The notes beneath the pieces were generated by a model, which saw only the letters and a program-made list of their open reading frames with translations, searched no databases and had not been told where the DNA came from. Positions 1 through 10,939 of a stretch of 64,000 nucleotides of DNA are shown here, in pieces; within the stretch, counting starts at the first letter, position 1; each line of letters starts with the position of its first letter. The position numbers and the translations under genes are program-made. The stretch comes from Budorcas taxicolor (lineage: Eukaryota > Chordata > Mammalia > Artiodactyla > Bovidae), in contig NC_068930.1 in the NCBI RefSeq assembly GCF_023091745.1, positions 4,424,262 to 4,488,261 on the forward strand, in the 5' to 3' direction.

Positions 1-440
1 CGAGTCCAGCAGAGTTGTGTGGCCTCCCTTGTTTCCAAGTCCTGCCACTCAAACGCAAAGAGTTTTGGGGATTCAGGATGGAGAGGAATGCAAAAGAAGG
101 CATCTTTAGGATCCAAGACTGAGAAGTACTTAGCATTTCCTGGGACTTGGGATAGGAGGGTATACTGATTTGGGACTATGGGGTGGATGGGAACCACAGC
201 TTCATTAACAGCTCTTAGATCCTGGACGAATCGATAAGATACATCTGGTTTTTTAACAGGCAAGATTGGAGTATTGCAGGGAGACTCACAGGTGATTAGA
301 ATTCCAGTATCTCGGTATTTGTTAACTAATGGTCTAAGACCTTCAAGAGCTTCTGGTTTTAAGGGATGTTGTCTTTTCCAGGGGTAGGGAGCATTTGGCC
401 TCAGAAGATCTTTACCGGTGGAACATTTATGGCTAGATCA
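1..440 (-). pseudogene. pol: ERV reverse transcriptase, N-terminal part, cut by window
   Basis: The reverse complement of 1-440 translates to the start of a gammaretroviral reverse transcriptase. Recognisable blocks are HPLKPEALEGLRPLVNKY, NTPILPVKKPD, QDLRAVNEAVVPIHPIVPNQY and the motif A region VLDPKDAFFCIPLHPE. Motif A keeps its catalytic aspartate, with proline two positions on from where leucine-type residues are usual. The YxDD motif lies beyond the left edge. It is separated from the protease by a stop at 474-476 and by a poorly conserved stretch at about 430-470. Confidence 0.85.
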
Positions 441-473
441 GGGCTAGAGACATCTCACACCTGGGGATTGACC

Positions 474-865
474 TCATCTAAGAAAGGGACAGACTCCTCC
501 TTTTCTACATCTAACTAAATATTCAGACACTAGGCAAAGGAAATTATCGACTTCTAGCTTTCCCCAAGTCACTCTGGTCTGGAGGCGGCAAAGAAGATCT
601 TTCCCCAGTAGGGGAGCAGGGCAACCAGGGATGTATAAGAAGGGGTGGATTCCTTGCCAGTTGCTTTGAGGTTTTCCATCTACCCCTATCACTGTTTTAG
701 TCTGGGAATCTAAAGGTCCTAATTGGAAAGGAAGAACAGAGAAGGCAGCCCCATGTCTAAAAGAAAGTTCACATCCTTACCTTCTATTTGTAGAGTCACC
801 CAAGGGTCTAGAGGAGTGATCTGGGCCTCACCATTCGTGGGGGTTTCTTGAGCCGCTGGGTACCG
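474..865 (-). pseudogene. pro: ERV protease, frameshifted at the active site
   Basis: This retroviral aspartic protease follows the gag stop in the same frame, the read-through layout of gammaretroviruses. The first part (about 755-865) reads TPLDPWVTLQIEGKDVNFLLD. At 753-757, exactly at the catalytic Asp-Thr-Gly-Ala motif, one base is missing, so the frame shifts. The next frame (474-692) carries the typical C-terminal half: IHPFLYIPGCPAPLLGKDLL. It ends in TGA at 474-476 before reverse transcriptase. A protease broken at its catalytic triplet cannot work. Confidence 0.85.
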
Positions 866-2501
866 TCAGTCCTGGTCGCCCAGGACTAATACAGAGGGAG
901 CAGGTTTAGGGGTCTCCATACGTCTTCCCTTAGGGCAATATGGGCACTCCCTTTTCCAGTACACATCTTCTTTGCAGTAGGCACACTGGATGTGTCTCAG
1001 CTGCTGTGGATTGTTAAGATCCTTTTTCCTTCCTTGCTCTCCCCCAGACTCTAGTGTAGTGGCAGGATGAATCAAAGCCAGGATTTTAGCCTGTTGTTGG
1101 GCCAGGGCCTGGGTCTGCCTCTCTATTCTCCTATCTTTTCAGGCTTCCTTTTGCTCCCTTTTTGCTTCCTCCTCTTGGTACCTGTTCAAAAACACCCTGT
1201 TTGCCTCCTCCACCAAATCGGAAATTGGGGTCTCTGGTCCTTTTCCTAGTTTTTGTAATTTTCTCCTTATGTCTGGGGCTGCCTGGGTTATGAAGGAATG
1301 GGCCAACAGGACTCTTCCTTCCATACTTTTTAGATCTGTCTTGGTAAAGTTTTTAAAGGCTTTTGTGAGTCTGCCCCCCAAAAAAAGAGCTGGATTTTCA
1401 TTTTCTTCCTGTGTAACCTCTTTTATCTTATTATAATTAACAACCTTTCGGACACCCTGGGTCATTCCCTTTAGTAGGCAAGTAATGAGGTGTCTTAAGG
1501 ATTCCTCTCCTGCCCTTTTATTAGGATCCCAGTCTAGCTCTGTAGAGGAGATTGCCTCTTCGGCAGGGGCCAGACTGACATCTACCCACTGTCTTTCTTC
1601 AGCCACTTTTCTAGCCTGATCTAGGATTCGAGCTTTTTCCTCATCATTACAACACCAGGTGAGGATAACCATTATATCCCTCCAGGTGAGGGAGAAGTTA
1701 AGGCTAAGATGCTCAAATTCATCCTTAAATTTTTGGGGGTTCTTGGAATATGAGCCCAGTTGTTCCTTGCATTGGGTAATGTCTTGCATAGAGAATGGAA
1801 CATGAACGTGAATAGTTTCCCCCTCCCTGTCTGGTACCTCTCTTAGGGAGCAGATTTTGTCTGAGGATGACCTTTCCTTCTGTGGAGGACAAAGCTTACT
1901 TCCTGATCGTAACCCCATAGGGGAGGGGGCACATGGAGGAGGAGCTGAGGCGATGGTGAGTGACTTCCCTTCAGGTCCCATGACTTCTGGGCCCAGACCC
2001 GTGACTTCTGGGTCTGAGCTCATGATTCCCAGGCCTAGCCTCCTGACTTTGGGGTCCAAGCTCGTGACTTCCAGGTGTGTCTTACCCTCCTTTCCCCGTG
2101 ACTTCTCTGCTGAAGCAGAGGAGGTTAGGGGAAGGTCAAGGGGATCTTCTGTTTCAGACCTTTCTAAAAGGATTTTGGAAGAGCATTTATCAAAGCCCTC
2201 AAGCTTGTATTTTCCCTTTTTCCTGGAATCCTGGTAGAGGGCCATAAAGGCCTGGACATAGGGAATCTCCTTGTATTTACCCTTGCGTTTGCAGTATAGA
2301 CTGAGCTGTAAAATGGTGTTGTATCCAAGTGATCCCGACTGGGGCCATTTTCCCCCCTCCTTCCAGTGAGTAAGTAGGCCAGTATTGAGTACAGTATTTG
2401 ATAATTTTTTTCTTTTTTAGCCCTTCCAGTTGGTATCCCTCCCAGTGGGCCAAAAGACAACCCAGCGGGGTGTCTAAAGGGAAGCTAGGCTTATTTCCCA
2501 G
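866..2501 (-). pseudogene. gag: ERV gag (matrix-capsid-nucleocapsid), broken
   Basis: Gag is the retroviral structural polyprotein. The matrix part lies at about 2277-2501: it begins LGNKPSFPLDTPLGCLL, and the codon at 2499-2501 is CTG where an initiator ATG would be expected. The frame breaks near 2277 and resumes in 1139-2245, a 368-codon stretch with a proline/serine-rich p12-like zone, then capsid starting PFSMQDITQCKEQLG with the helical DEEKARILDQARK segment and the charged coiled tail EEEAKREQKEA. A TGA at 1139-1141 interrupts. The same frame then continues through nucleocapsid (866-1138) with one knuckle, CAYCKEDVYWKREC, in which the histidine of the Cys-Cys-His-Cys set is replaced by tyrosine. 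It ends at TGA 866-868. The start change, frameshift, internal stop and lost zinc ligand show it is not functional. Confidence 0.88.
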
Positions 2502-3483
2502 TTTAGTGACAGTATAATTTATATCTCGTTCCCAGGGGACCAGTATTGGGGTGGATGCCCCTATATCTGACTCTAGAGAGACTGTAAGCTCTCTCCTGGT
2601 CCCAAATTGCCTGATTGTATATGCGCCAAAGGAAATGTTCAGTAGTAAGCACAATCGACGGTGCTGTTGGACTGGTCCCAAAAGGTGAATTAACCCCTAA
2701 GGATGTGTTTAGGGTGTTAATTTTCACCCAAGACCAGGTGCGACTATACTGAACCCCGTCAATCATTCCCATGTGGAAGCACTCAGCCAAACGCTCAATT
2801 AAATGGCTGAATTTATAGAAACAGGGCACCTGATGGACGGCTTCTAATGCCCGATTGTCTCCCTAATAACAGAAAGCACAATGATGGGGAGCAGAGAGCG
2901 TAGCCTCTCAGAAAATCTCTTGCAAAGACCCAGAACTAAATAACTTGGGTCTTCACAGAGAGGAAAAAAGGCCAGGTTGAGAGAGAAGGAGAGGAAAGAG
3001 ACAAAAGGTGTAAGCGTGGGGGAGAGAAAGAGGAAAAAGAAAAAGGGGTGGCCTTACAGACGTCTCCTGCCACCTACAGGTATCCAGGCGTTACAGGACT
3101 TTTCCCTGGGCCTCCAGAGAAGGGAGGACTGGAACTCGGCCCTACCAGAAATCAGAACCAGAATTTGAGTTCTCTGCCAATAGGAGGTGATCAGTCTCCA
3201 ATCCTCAGCTCAAGCAGAGGCCCTTCGACCAGACTCCTGCGTCCAGGACCAGGGGACTAGAAAAATAGGATAGGATAGGTTGAAAGGAGGGGTGAGATAA
3301 AAGGGGGTCAACAAAATCTCTTGTTCCTTACCCGGTCGGGGCACCCTGGCCAGTTGTCCACGTCAGGAGGAGACCAGGGACAAACAAGTCCCAGTTGCGG
3401 CCACTGGGTCAGATCTGTCGGCAGGCAAGCTGGTCCTGGAGTGCCCCAAGCAGTCTGGATGTCAGCCCCAGTAAAAATGGGGG
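2502..3483 (-). other. Retroviral leader with open frames
   Basis: About 980 bp separate the primer binding site from the gag start. The right part (2900-3480) is purine/pyrimidine-skewed and shows no convincing frame. The left part holds overlapping minus-strand open frames: 2503-2829 (108 codons) and a frame from 2681 that runs without a stop straight into matrix. The latter arrangement resembles the upstream in-frame extension used by some gammaretroviruses for glycosylated Gag, but I see no clear signal peptide. Function is inferred only. Confidence 0.5.
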
Positions 3484-3502
3484 TGTCCCTTCATGGTCGC
3501 CA
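3484..3502 (-). other. Candidate retroviral primer binding site
   Basis: Two bases inside the LTR the minus strand reads TGGCGACCATGAAGGGACA. Primer binding sites start TGG because they pair with the CCA end of a tRNA. TGGCGACC resembles an arginine tRNA 3' end, but I have not aligned it, so the tRNA assignment is tentative. Confidence 0.55.
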
Positions 3503-3504
3503 GT

Positions 3505-3990
3505 TGTTGTAGGAAGGGGGAGGCCCCCCTACAGGGCCCCAAGAGTGGGCTTTTGTTTAACACTCAGAAATGAATTGTCTGAGGAGACGTGTGCTGACAA
3601 AGCAAGAGATTTTATCAGGAAAGGGCACCCAGGTGGAGAGCAGTACGGTAAGGGAACCCAGGAGAACTGCTCTGCCGCGTGGCTCGCAGTCTTGGGTTTT
3701 ATGGTGATGGGATTAGTTTCCGGGTGGTCTTTGGCCAATCATTCTAATTCAGAGTCTTTCCTGGTGGTGCACGCATCACTCAGCCAAGATGGATGCTAGC
3801 AAGAGGGATTCTGGGAAGTGGACGGACATGCGGTGTCTCCTTTAGACCTTTCCTGAACTCTTCCAGTTGGTGGTGGCTTACTAGTTCTGTATTCCTTATC
3901 AGGATTTCCTGTCATAAAACAACTCATGCAAATGGTTATTATGGTGCCTGGCCAGGGTGGGCGGTTTCAATCAGTGTGCTTCCCCTAACA
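3505..3990 (-). repeat. 5' LTR of the endogenous retrovirus
   Basis: On the minus strand the 486-bp segment opens with TGTTAGGGGAAGC and closes with CTACAACA, the TG...CA ends of an LTR. A TATA-like ATAAAAC lies at about 3693-3703 and an AATAAA-like GATAAAA at about 3614-3620, in the order expected for U3-R-U5. The inner side is followed after two bases by the candidate primer binding site. The outer flank starts ATGT at 3991, a possible 4-bp target duplication whose partner lies outside the window. Confidence 0.85.
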
Positions 3991-4091
3991 ATGTTACTGC
4001 CTTAAAAAGTGCAATACATCACTATGAGTAACTTAAGTGCTGTAAAGGATGGAGTGCCACATCTTTGCATTTCAGAATAGTTCCAATGGCC

Positions 4092-7000
4092 TGTAGCTTT
4101 TTGTGTTTTTCAAGCTAAATGCTTGTAGCACGGCTGTAGTCCGGGAAACAAGCACACTTGTGTGCCACCCAGATTGTTCACAGCTGTACTGTGGAGCCCC
4201 TTTGTTGCACAGTCCAAGAACTAGTTTCATGGATAATCTCCCTGTCAAAGGAGGGCCTTATTCTTGTGTAAGCTTTCAAATACCTTTGTTCCTTCCCTAC
4301 GGTGGTGAGACCATTGTGAGCAGAGTAGGTGCCAAGAGTGTGTTTTCCTGGAGGGACAGTAGTAGTTCAGACAAGGTGGCCTCCTTCCCCTGAGGGTGAG
4401 TTGGGGTTTCTTCAGTTCAGTCACTCAGTCGTTTCTGACTCTTTGCAACCCCATGAATCGCAGCATGCCAGGCCTCCCTGTCTATCACCATCTCCCGGAG
4501 ATCACCCAGACTCACGTCCATTGAGTCCATGATGCCATCCAGCTATCTCATCCTTGGTCGTCCCCTTCTCCTCCTGCCCCCAATCCCTCCCAGCATCAGA
4601 GTCTTTTCCAATGAGTCATCTCTTCACATGAGGTGGCCAAAGTACTGGAGCTTCAGCTTTAGCATCATTCCTTCCAAAGAAATCCCAGGATTGATCTACA
4701 GAATGGACTGGTTGGATTTCCTTGCAGTCCAAGGGACTCTCAAGAGTCTTCTCCAACACCACAGTTCAAAAGCATCAATTCTTTGGTGCTCAGCCTTCTT
4801 CACAGTCCAACTCTCACATCCATACATGACTACTGGAAAAACCATAGCCTTGACTAGACGGACCTTAGTCGGCAAAGTAATGTCTCTGCTTTTGAATATA
4901 CTATCTAGGTTGGTCATAACTTTTCTTCCAAGGAGTAAGCGTCTTTTAATTTCATGGCTGCAGTCACCATCTGCAGTGATTTTGGAGCCCCCAAAAATAA
5001 AGTCTGACACTGTTTCCATTGTTTCCCCATCTATTTTCCATGAAGTGATGGGACCAGATGCCATGATCTTAGTTTTCTGAATGTTGAGCTTTAAGCCAAC
5101 TTTTTCACTCTCCTCTTTCACTTTCATCAGGAGGCTTTTTCACTTTCTGCCATAAGGGTGGTGTCATCTGCATATCTGAGGTTATTGATATTTCTCCTGG
5201 CCATCTTGATTCCAGCTTGTGTTTCTTCCAGTCCAGCGTTTCTCATGATGTACTCTGCATATAAGTTAAATAAGCAGGGTGACAATATCCAGCCTTGACG
5301 TACTCCTTTTCCTGTTTGGAACCAGTCTATTGTTCCATGTCCAGTTCTAACTGTTGCTTCCTGACCTGCATACAGATTTCTCAAGAGGCAGGTTAGGTGG
5401 TCTGGTATTGCCATCTCTTTCAGAATTTTCCACAGTTTATTGTGATCCATACAGTCAAAGGCTTTGGCATAGTCAATAAAGCAGAAATAGATGTTTTTCT
5501 GGGGTTTCTTAGAGGTTATCTTTACACTGTGTTGTCAGTGATAGTAAGAGAAGTGGATTTGCAGAGTCTGAGACCAGTGAGTTGACAGAACATCAGCACT
5601 TCATCCTGCTGGCCGCTTGACACTGAATTTTTTCCTGTGGCAATGCGCTCAGTTTTGGCTTCTGACACACCAGAGTTGCAGCAATTGTGTCATAGATGCA
5701 GTATGAATCTCAACTCTCCTGTGAGCATTGACTCTGTCTGCTATGTGCCTGTTGGTATTCCTCAAGCCTGCAGATATTTTCTTGCCTCAAGTTAATTTGA
5801 GTCACCAACTTGGAATACCATCGCAACAGGTGACCCTTTGCATATACTGTGACACTTGGCTTGGGGAGGTGAGGCCAGGTGAAATTAATGATCCCCCATA
5901 TATGAGTGAACATGCAGCCCATGGGTTTACAGGTGGAACACCCACAGTTGTAAGTGGCAGTTCTTTCCCAAAACCTAGTGGTTTGTCTACAGGCCTCTGG
6001 GTCCCAGGGTTACACCCTTACCTTCTGTGCTTACTCCCTGGCATTCAAGGTCCCATGGCCTGAGGCTTGACTACAATTCCTACCCTTGTCTTGGTTCTGG
6101 GCGGTCTCAAATGCTGATGTGATTGAGCTCGCCTACAGTCCTAAGGTAGAAGCCACAACTTTCCACATCCAGTGTCTGAGCACATGGTAGGATTGTGTTG
6201 ACTCCCACAAATGCTTGGGAATCTGAACAAAATGAGTGAGCAGTCCCTATGGTCCCCTCATTGAAATTAAGTTCCAGCCTGTGGTTCCCACAGGGAAAAT
6301 AGAGAGAATGCCATGTGGCACTTGCTTCCTTGTGCTTCAGCAGCTTCACTGTGTAAGTTGAGGGTGACAGCCTTCTCATGGGAAGAGGAGCCATTGGGAA
6401 AGGAGCCTGGGACTCCCGTCCTCCTTGGATGGCTACAGGCCGCATGTCTGGTCTTGGTTTATGAGCCCAGTCAGGATTGTGGTCTCCTGCTGCGGGTGAG
6501 AGCAAGATAGAAGAGGACGCAGGAGTTGTTTGAGAGCCTCTGGGCTGCCACTGTGTTCCTGCCTCTACTCAGTTGTTGCCTTGTCTGTTGGAGGAAACCA
6601 TAGTCTTCACACTCCGAGTCCGAACAGGAGTCCTTTCCTAGGGTGGTCTTCTATGTCATGTTCTACTGGAGAGAAAGGACACAAAGTTTCTCCTGATGAT
6701 TGGAGGACATCAGTCACTGTCTCCAGCACGTTGTCCAAGCCTATGTCCCCTTTTTGGGTTGTGTCCCCCTTGTATGTGAGTGAACATGAGTGTTGGCAGA
6801 GTGGGCCTGGAAAATGTTTTGAGGTAATAAATATTCTGTGTTAATGGGAGAGTCTGGCACATTGGCTCTGAGGCAGGTGTATTTTGGGGCAATTGAAAGG
6901 TGAGAGGGTGGTTAATGTATGTGAAATGGTTGGTGAACCCATGGCTGGATTGGTGAGTGGAGGTATCAGCGAGTCTAGAGTACTCCGTGATTTCTTTTGG

Positions 7001-7666
7001 TTCCCTTCAGTGCATTTGCACTCAGTGTCTGGAAGGCCTGGGGAAACAGATTCAGGGACTGTCCCCTATTTGGCCTCTCTTTGATTAAGACACTTTGTGT
7101 CTTCATGGCGGTGAGTGTTTGTCATTGTAGCATTGTATGTCTTGGTCTGGGTGCTGATTATGAGGCATGAGATGTGTATTTTCTCCCCGTCTGGCTACAT
7201 TTTCTCTGTGTTGACCTTGTGAAGTTGTTCCTTAGGCCATCCTAATTTTTTTTTTTTATACCCAGCCCCCCTAGCCTTCCCTGAAGGTTGGAGTTCTTCC
7301 CAGAGGTCGTTGGGTGGGACCTCGTAGAAATAGGGGAGTTGGCTGCTAAGGAGAGATTGCAGGTTTAGGGGCAGGAGAGGCTGTCTGGGGGATGGGTCAT
7401 CTTGACATGCCACCAGCTGGTGCAGTAAACTCATTGTCTCTGGTGTGCCTGGACTCAGTCCAGAGAATCAGTGAGGATTGTGGTCACAACTGTTGGTTGG
7501 GTTTTCTCATGGCATGGCTGTGGGTGTCACATTGTTCCTGGAGGACCTGGGTCTCAGTATGTTTCTGAGTTATGGCTGTGATACTCCTGGATAAAGAAAT
7601 TTCAAAGCCTCATGGTGAGTGTCCCAGTTGATGTAAAGTATCTAGCTCTGTAACTTTGGGTTTTGG
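4092..7666. repeat. Tandem array 1, unit A (split by BovB)
   Basis: First copy of a ~2.46 kb unit. Matching blocks recur in unit B at a constant offset once BovB is removed: CATTGTGAGCAGAGTAGGTG at ~4312 versus ~7879, GCCTGAGGCTTGACT at 6059 versus 8490, TGATGTGATTGAG at 6115 versus 8547, CCACAGGGAA at 6288 versus 8716. Its left end (3991-4091) meets the retroviral LTR. Open frames here are short and not conserved between copies, so I see no gene. The unit is not a repeat family I can name. Confidence 0.75.
4413..5499 (-). mobile_element. BovB LINE, 5'-truncated, flanked by target-site duplication
   Basis: RTE-clade BovB copy of 1,087 bp, reading right to left and inserted in array 1 unit A. 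Exact 11-bp duplications TGGGGTTTCTT flank it at 4402-4412 and 5500-5510. The minus strand keeps the reverse-transcriptase catalytic block NNLRYADDTTLMAESE (in 5127-5450) and the C-terminal block CESWTVKKAEHQRIDAFELW (in 4696-5127). These two pieces are now in different frames, and no endonuclease region is present, so it is inactive. Confidence 0.92.
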
Positions 7667-10140
7667 AGTAGCTTTGCATGTTTTCCAAGTTAAGGGCCTC
7701 TGTCTTGGCTGTAGGCCAGGAAGTAAGTGCACTCTTGAGTCCCCCAGAGTCAGTGCAGGTGTGCCTCAGGGATTGTGGGGCCCAAGGAGCCACTTCTCAT
7801 TGTGGACCTCAATTTCAGACAAGTGCCATTTTCTCATGTAAGCTCCCAGTTTCCTCGTTGCCCTGTTGGCAGGTCCATTGTGAGCAAAGTAGGTGGCAAG
7901 ATTGAGTGTTTTCCTGGAATGTCAGTGGCTGTTAGGTTTGCAGGGTAGGCCCAGTTTTCCTGGGCATGTCAAGAGGTTCAAGAATTACACCTTTAAGCTC
8001 TGTCAGCAGGCACAGTATTCAGGAGTGGAATTGGAGGGCCCAAAACCAGGGATGTGATGGACCAGTGGCTTTCTTTGGCCTGATAGTTACCCACTCTGAA
8101 AGTGTCCTTGCCCCAGTGCATTCACATTTGACTCCTGCCACACAGACAAGGGGCAGGATATGAAACAGAGGCAAGATAGAGCCCCGTATTCCAGGTGGCA
8201 CTGCCTCTTTTTCCTGTGCACTGGTGCATGTTCTTCAAGTGTGTATGTAAATTCTTGCTTCAATTCAGATGGAGTCCCTAGGGATCAAAACCATCAGTGT
8301 GGTATCCTTCCCATATTCTGTGACATCAGGCCAGGTGAGGTCAGGCAAGGGAGCCCCTGGAGGCATGTTGGCATACAACCCATAGCGTGATGGTGGAATG
8401 CCCATGGTGGTAAGTGGCCTGGACCTCTGTGAGCTGGGGCTGCACCCTCATATTCTGGGCTTTCCCTGGGACATGTGAGCGCTGATGGCCTGAGGCTTGA
8501 CTGCACTACCTCCCCCATGACTGGGCTCTGATGGGTCCTGAATGCTGATGTGATTGAGTTCCCAGGCCATCTCAGGGTGGAGGCCATAGGTCCAGAATCT
8601 GAGCACGTGCTTAAACTGATGATGACTCCAAGGCATACCTTGGAAATCTAAATAAAATGAATGTGAAAAGCCTCTACTGTCTCCTCATCAGAACTGGGAT
8701 CCTGAATATGGCTCCCACAGGGAACGTAGACAGGGTGTCCCATTGCATTTGCCCCCTTGGCCATCAGCAGCTACTTTGTGCCAGTTGAGGGTGATGACTT
8801 TCTTGTAGGTAGAGAAGCCTTTGGGAAAAGGTCTGGAACTCCCATCCCTGGGGGATCCCTGGATGCATGAGGCTAGACAGAGCTGTGTTCTTCTTCCACA
8901 GGCGAGAGTGCAGGTGGAAAAGGAAGTGGGAGCCTTTGGGGGCCTCTGGCCTGCCATTGGGTCCTTCAGGCCTCTGCCAGGTCCCTGGAGGGCATATACA
9001 TCTTTACAGACAGGGTCAGAGCAGGAGCCCTGCTTCTGTGTCATGTTCTATGAGGACATGAGATGAATGTTAGAAGGTTCTTCCAGATGCTCTTAGGAAT
9101 TCAACAGACCACCACCCCTGGGATGTGGGCCAAGCTGACAGCCCCTCCTTAGATCACATCCCCCTTGTGTGTGTGTGGCGGGGAGGGGTGGTGTGGGGGA
9201 GTGGGGATGGCTACTGGGCTTGAGACGTTGGGCCTGGAAAATGTCTAGCAGAATTTTTGAGGAAATCAAAATTCTCTGTAGAGGAAAGGGTCTGGCACTT
9301 TGCCCTGAGGTGGGCAGATACTAGGGACAGAGAATGGCAAAGAAAGTGAGAAATGCACTAGGAATTGTACCTGAACCCCTGGGTGAAATGCTTTGTGGAT
9401 GAATTGGCAAGTCCGTAGGGTTCCTTGAACTCTTTGGGTTGCCTTCAGGTGCATTTTAAGCCAGTTTCAGGAAGCACTGAGGGTGCAGATTCATGTACCC
9501 ATCCCCCAGTTGGCTTCTCCTTGGATTGACTTGCTTTGTGGTGGATCTTTGTGGCAGCAAGTGGTTGGCATCAAGGCATTGTATCATGTCTTGGCATGGA
9601 AGCCAATTTTGATGCAGGGTGTTTGTTTTTTCCACGTCTGGCCAGGTTCTCCCTGTGTTGACAATGTAAAGATATTCCTTGGGACATTACAGGGTCATTT
9701 CTATACCCAGCCCACCTAGCCTTCTCTGAGGTTTGGAGCTCTTCCTGGAGGTCATTAGGCTGGATCCTGTGGAAACAGGGGAGTCAGCTTCCAAGGAGAG
9801 GCTGTCTGGTGTGGGAGTCATTTTGTCATGCCACCAGCTGGTGCATCAAACCTGTGGTCCCTGAAATGCCGGGCCTCAGGCCATAGAAGTCATGGTGGAT
9901 TCAGAGCTTGCAGCTGTTTGCTGGGTTATGTTGTGGAATGGCTGTGGGTGTCACATTGTTCCTTGAGGACCTGGGTCTCATGGTGTCTCTGGGGTTGGCA
10001 GTGATATTCCTGGTTTATGAATTTGCAAGGTTCTGTAGTTTTGGTGACTGGATGCCACCATGGTCCTAGAAGAGCCCTTGGTTTGCTAAAGTATGGGCAC
10101 TGATGGGACAGGCTTTTGAAAGTGCAAGCCTCCACATCAA
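7667..10140. repeat. Tandem array 1, unit B
   Basis: Second copy, head to tail with unit A, ~2.47 kb and diverged by substitutions and small indels. It holds a short GT/GGGG-rich tract at 9162-9210. The longest frames (for example 8688-9044 minus) do not match corresponding frames in unit A, which argues against coding function. The phase of the boundary is arbitrary; the array fades into AT-rich sequence after about 10140. Confidence 0.72.
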
Positions 10141-10939
10141 TTTACTCAGTTGTTTTAGGTGTCTCACCTTACAACTTCGGGCATTTGATAGGCTCAGTTT
10201 CCTTTCTGTCTCTATGTGGTCCAAGTGAAGGACTTTTATCTTTGCCTTAGGCTCAGAAGCAATCTTGTTCTGAGTACTTACCTAGCTAATGTAGCCATCC
10301 CCAGGTTGTGTATAGACTTTCTATGGTATGTCATTGTACATTTTCTTTTCTTTTTTTATGTGGCTCATTGAACATTTTTATTTTAGCTCTGTAAATCAGG
10401 ATTATGAATTTTTTGTTATTTATTCATCTTTTTCTTTTCCTACTTGTTTTCTTCACTTTTTGTCACGTGTGTTATGTTGTGATATAGTTGCCATTGTTTT
10501 CAGTCAACTGCTTTATAAAAAATTTTCAGACCCCTCCTTTCTCATTTTTAATTGGTGTGCTGCAAGAATTTTAAAAGACTCTGTATCGATGTGTCTTTTA
10601 TTGACCCTTATTTGTGTTGTATGTGACCTTATAATATCACAGTTCATGTTTTTTTTTACTCGTTTAATTGACCTTTTCAAACCAAGAATTTTTGCCTATT
10701 TAAATATTTTTTTAAAATAATAAATTACACCTAAATGTTTCTTAGTCCTCTTGTCAGGTACATCTCTTTCTTTTTTTGCCTTCATATTTATCCAAAATGT
10801 TATATAATTGAACATTTTTTTTTTTTTTTTACATTCTGTTCCTAGATGCCTTTTTTAGTTTCTGGATTTTTAACTGTAGAAATTTTTTAAATTGTGAATT
10901 CACTGTTTCATATGTTTGTACTACTATTTTTGTATGTTT
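10141..10939. other. AT-rich unassigned segment
   Basis: Low-complexity, T-rich on the plus strand with several poly-T runs, for example 10815-10831. The 130-codon frame at 10328-10720 is rich in Phe, Leu and Ile simply because of base composition, and I do not regard it as a gene. It continues beyond the BovB composite at 14209. Confidence 0.5.

Larger units (their letters stand above)
1..3990 (-). mobile_element. Endogenous retrovirus, class I (gammaretrovirus-like), 5' portion
   Basis: Reading leftward from 3990 the order is LTR (3505-3990), a candidate primer binding site, a ~1 kb leader, gag (matrix, capsid, nucleocapsid), protease and the first part of reverse transcriptase, which runs off the window at base 1. 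This order, a gag-to-pol step made by a stop codon in the same frame, and one nucleocapsid zinc knuckle are gammaretroviral traits. The rest of pol, env and the 3' LTR would lie left of the window. The copy is dead: the expected gag start is not ATG, there is a frameshift near 2280, an internal stop in gag, a one-base deletion in the protease active site and a stop before reverse transcriptase. Confidence 0.93.

Noticed and set aside
1857..2237. 126-codon plus-strand frame
   Set aside because: Antisense of retroviral gag.
4529..5080. 183-codon plus-strand frame, and similar plus frames over other minus-strand BovB copies (17646-18194, 54010-54429)
   Set aside because: They are antisense shadows of BovB; the real coding sense is minus, with the YADD block.
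8688..9044. 118-codon minus frame in array 1 unit B
   Set aside because: The matching region of unit A does not keep the frame, so it is not conserved coding sequence.
10328..10720. 130-codon plus-strand frame rich in Phe, Leu and Ile, resembling a membrane protein
   Set aside because: It lies in T-rich low-complexity DNA; such frames arise from base composition and there is no supporting context.
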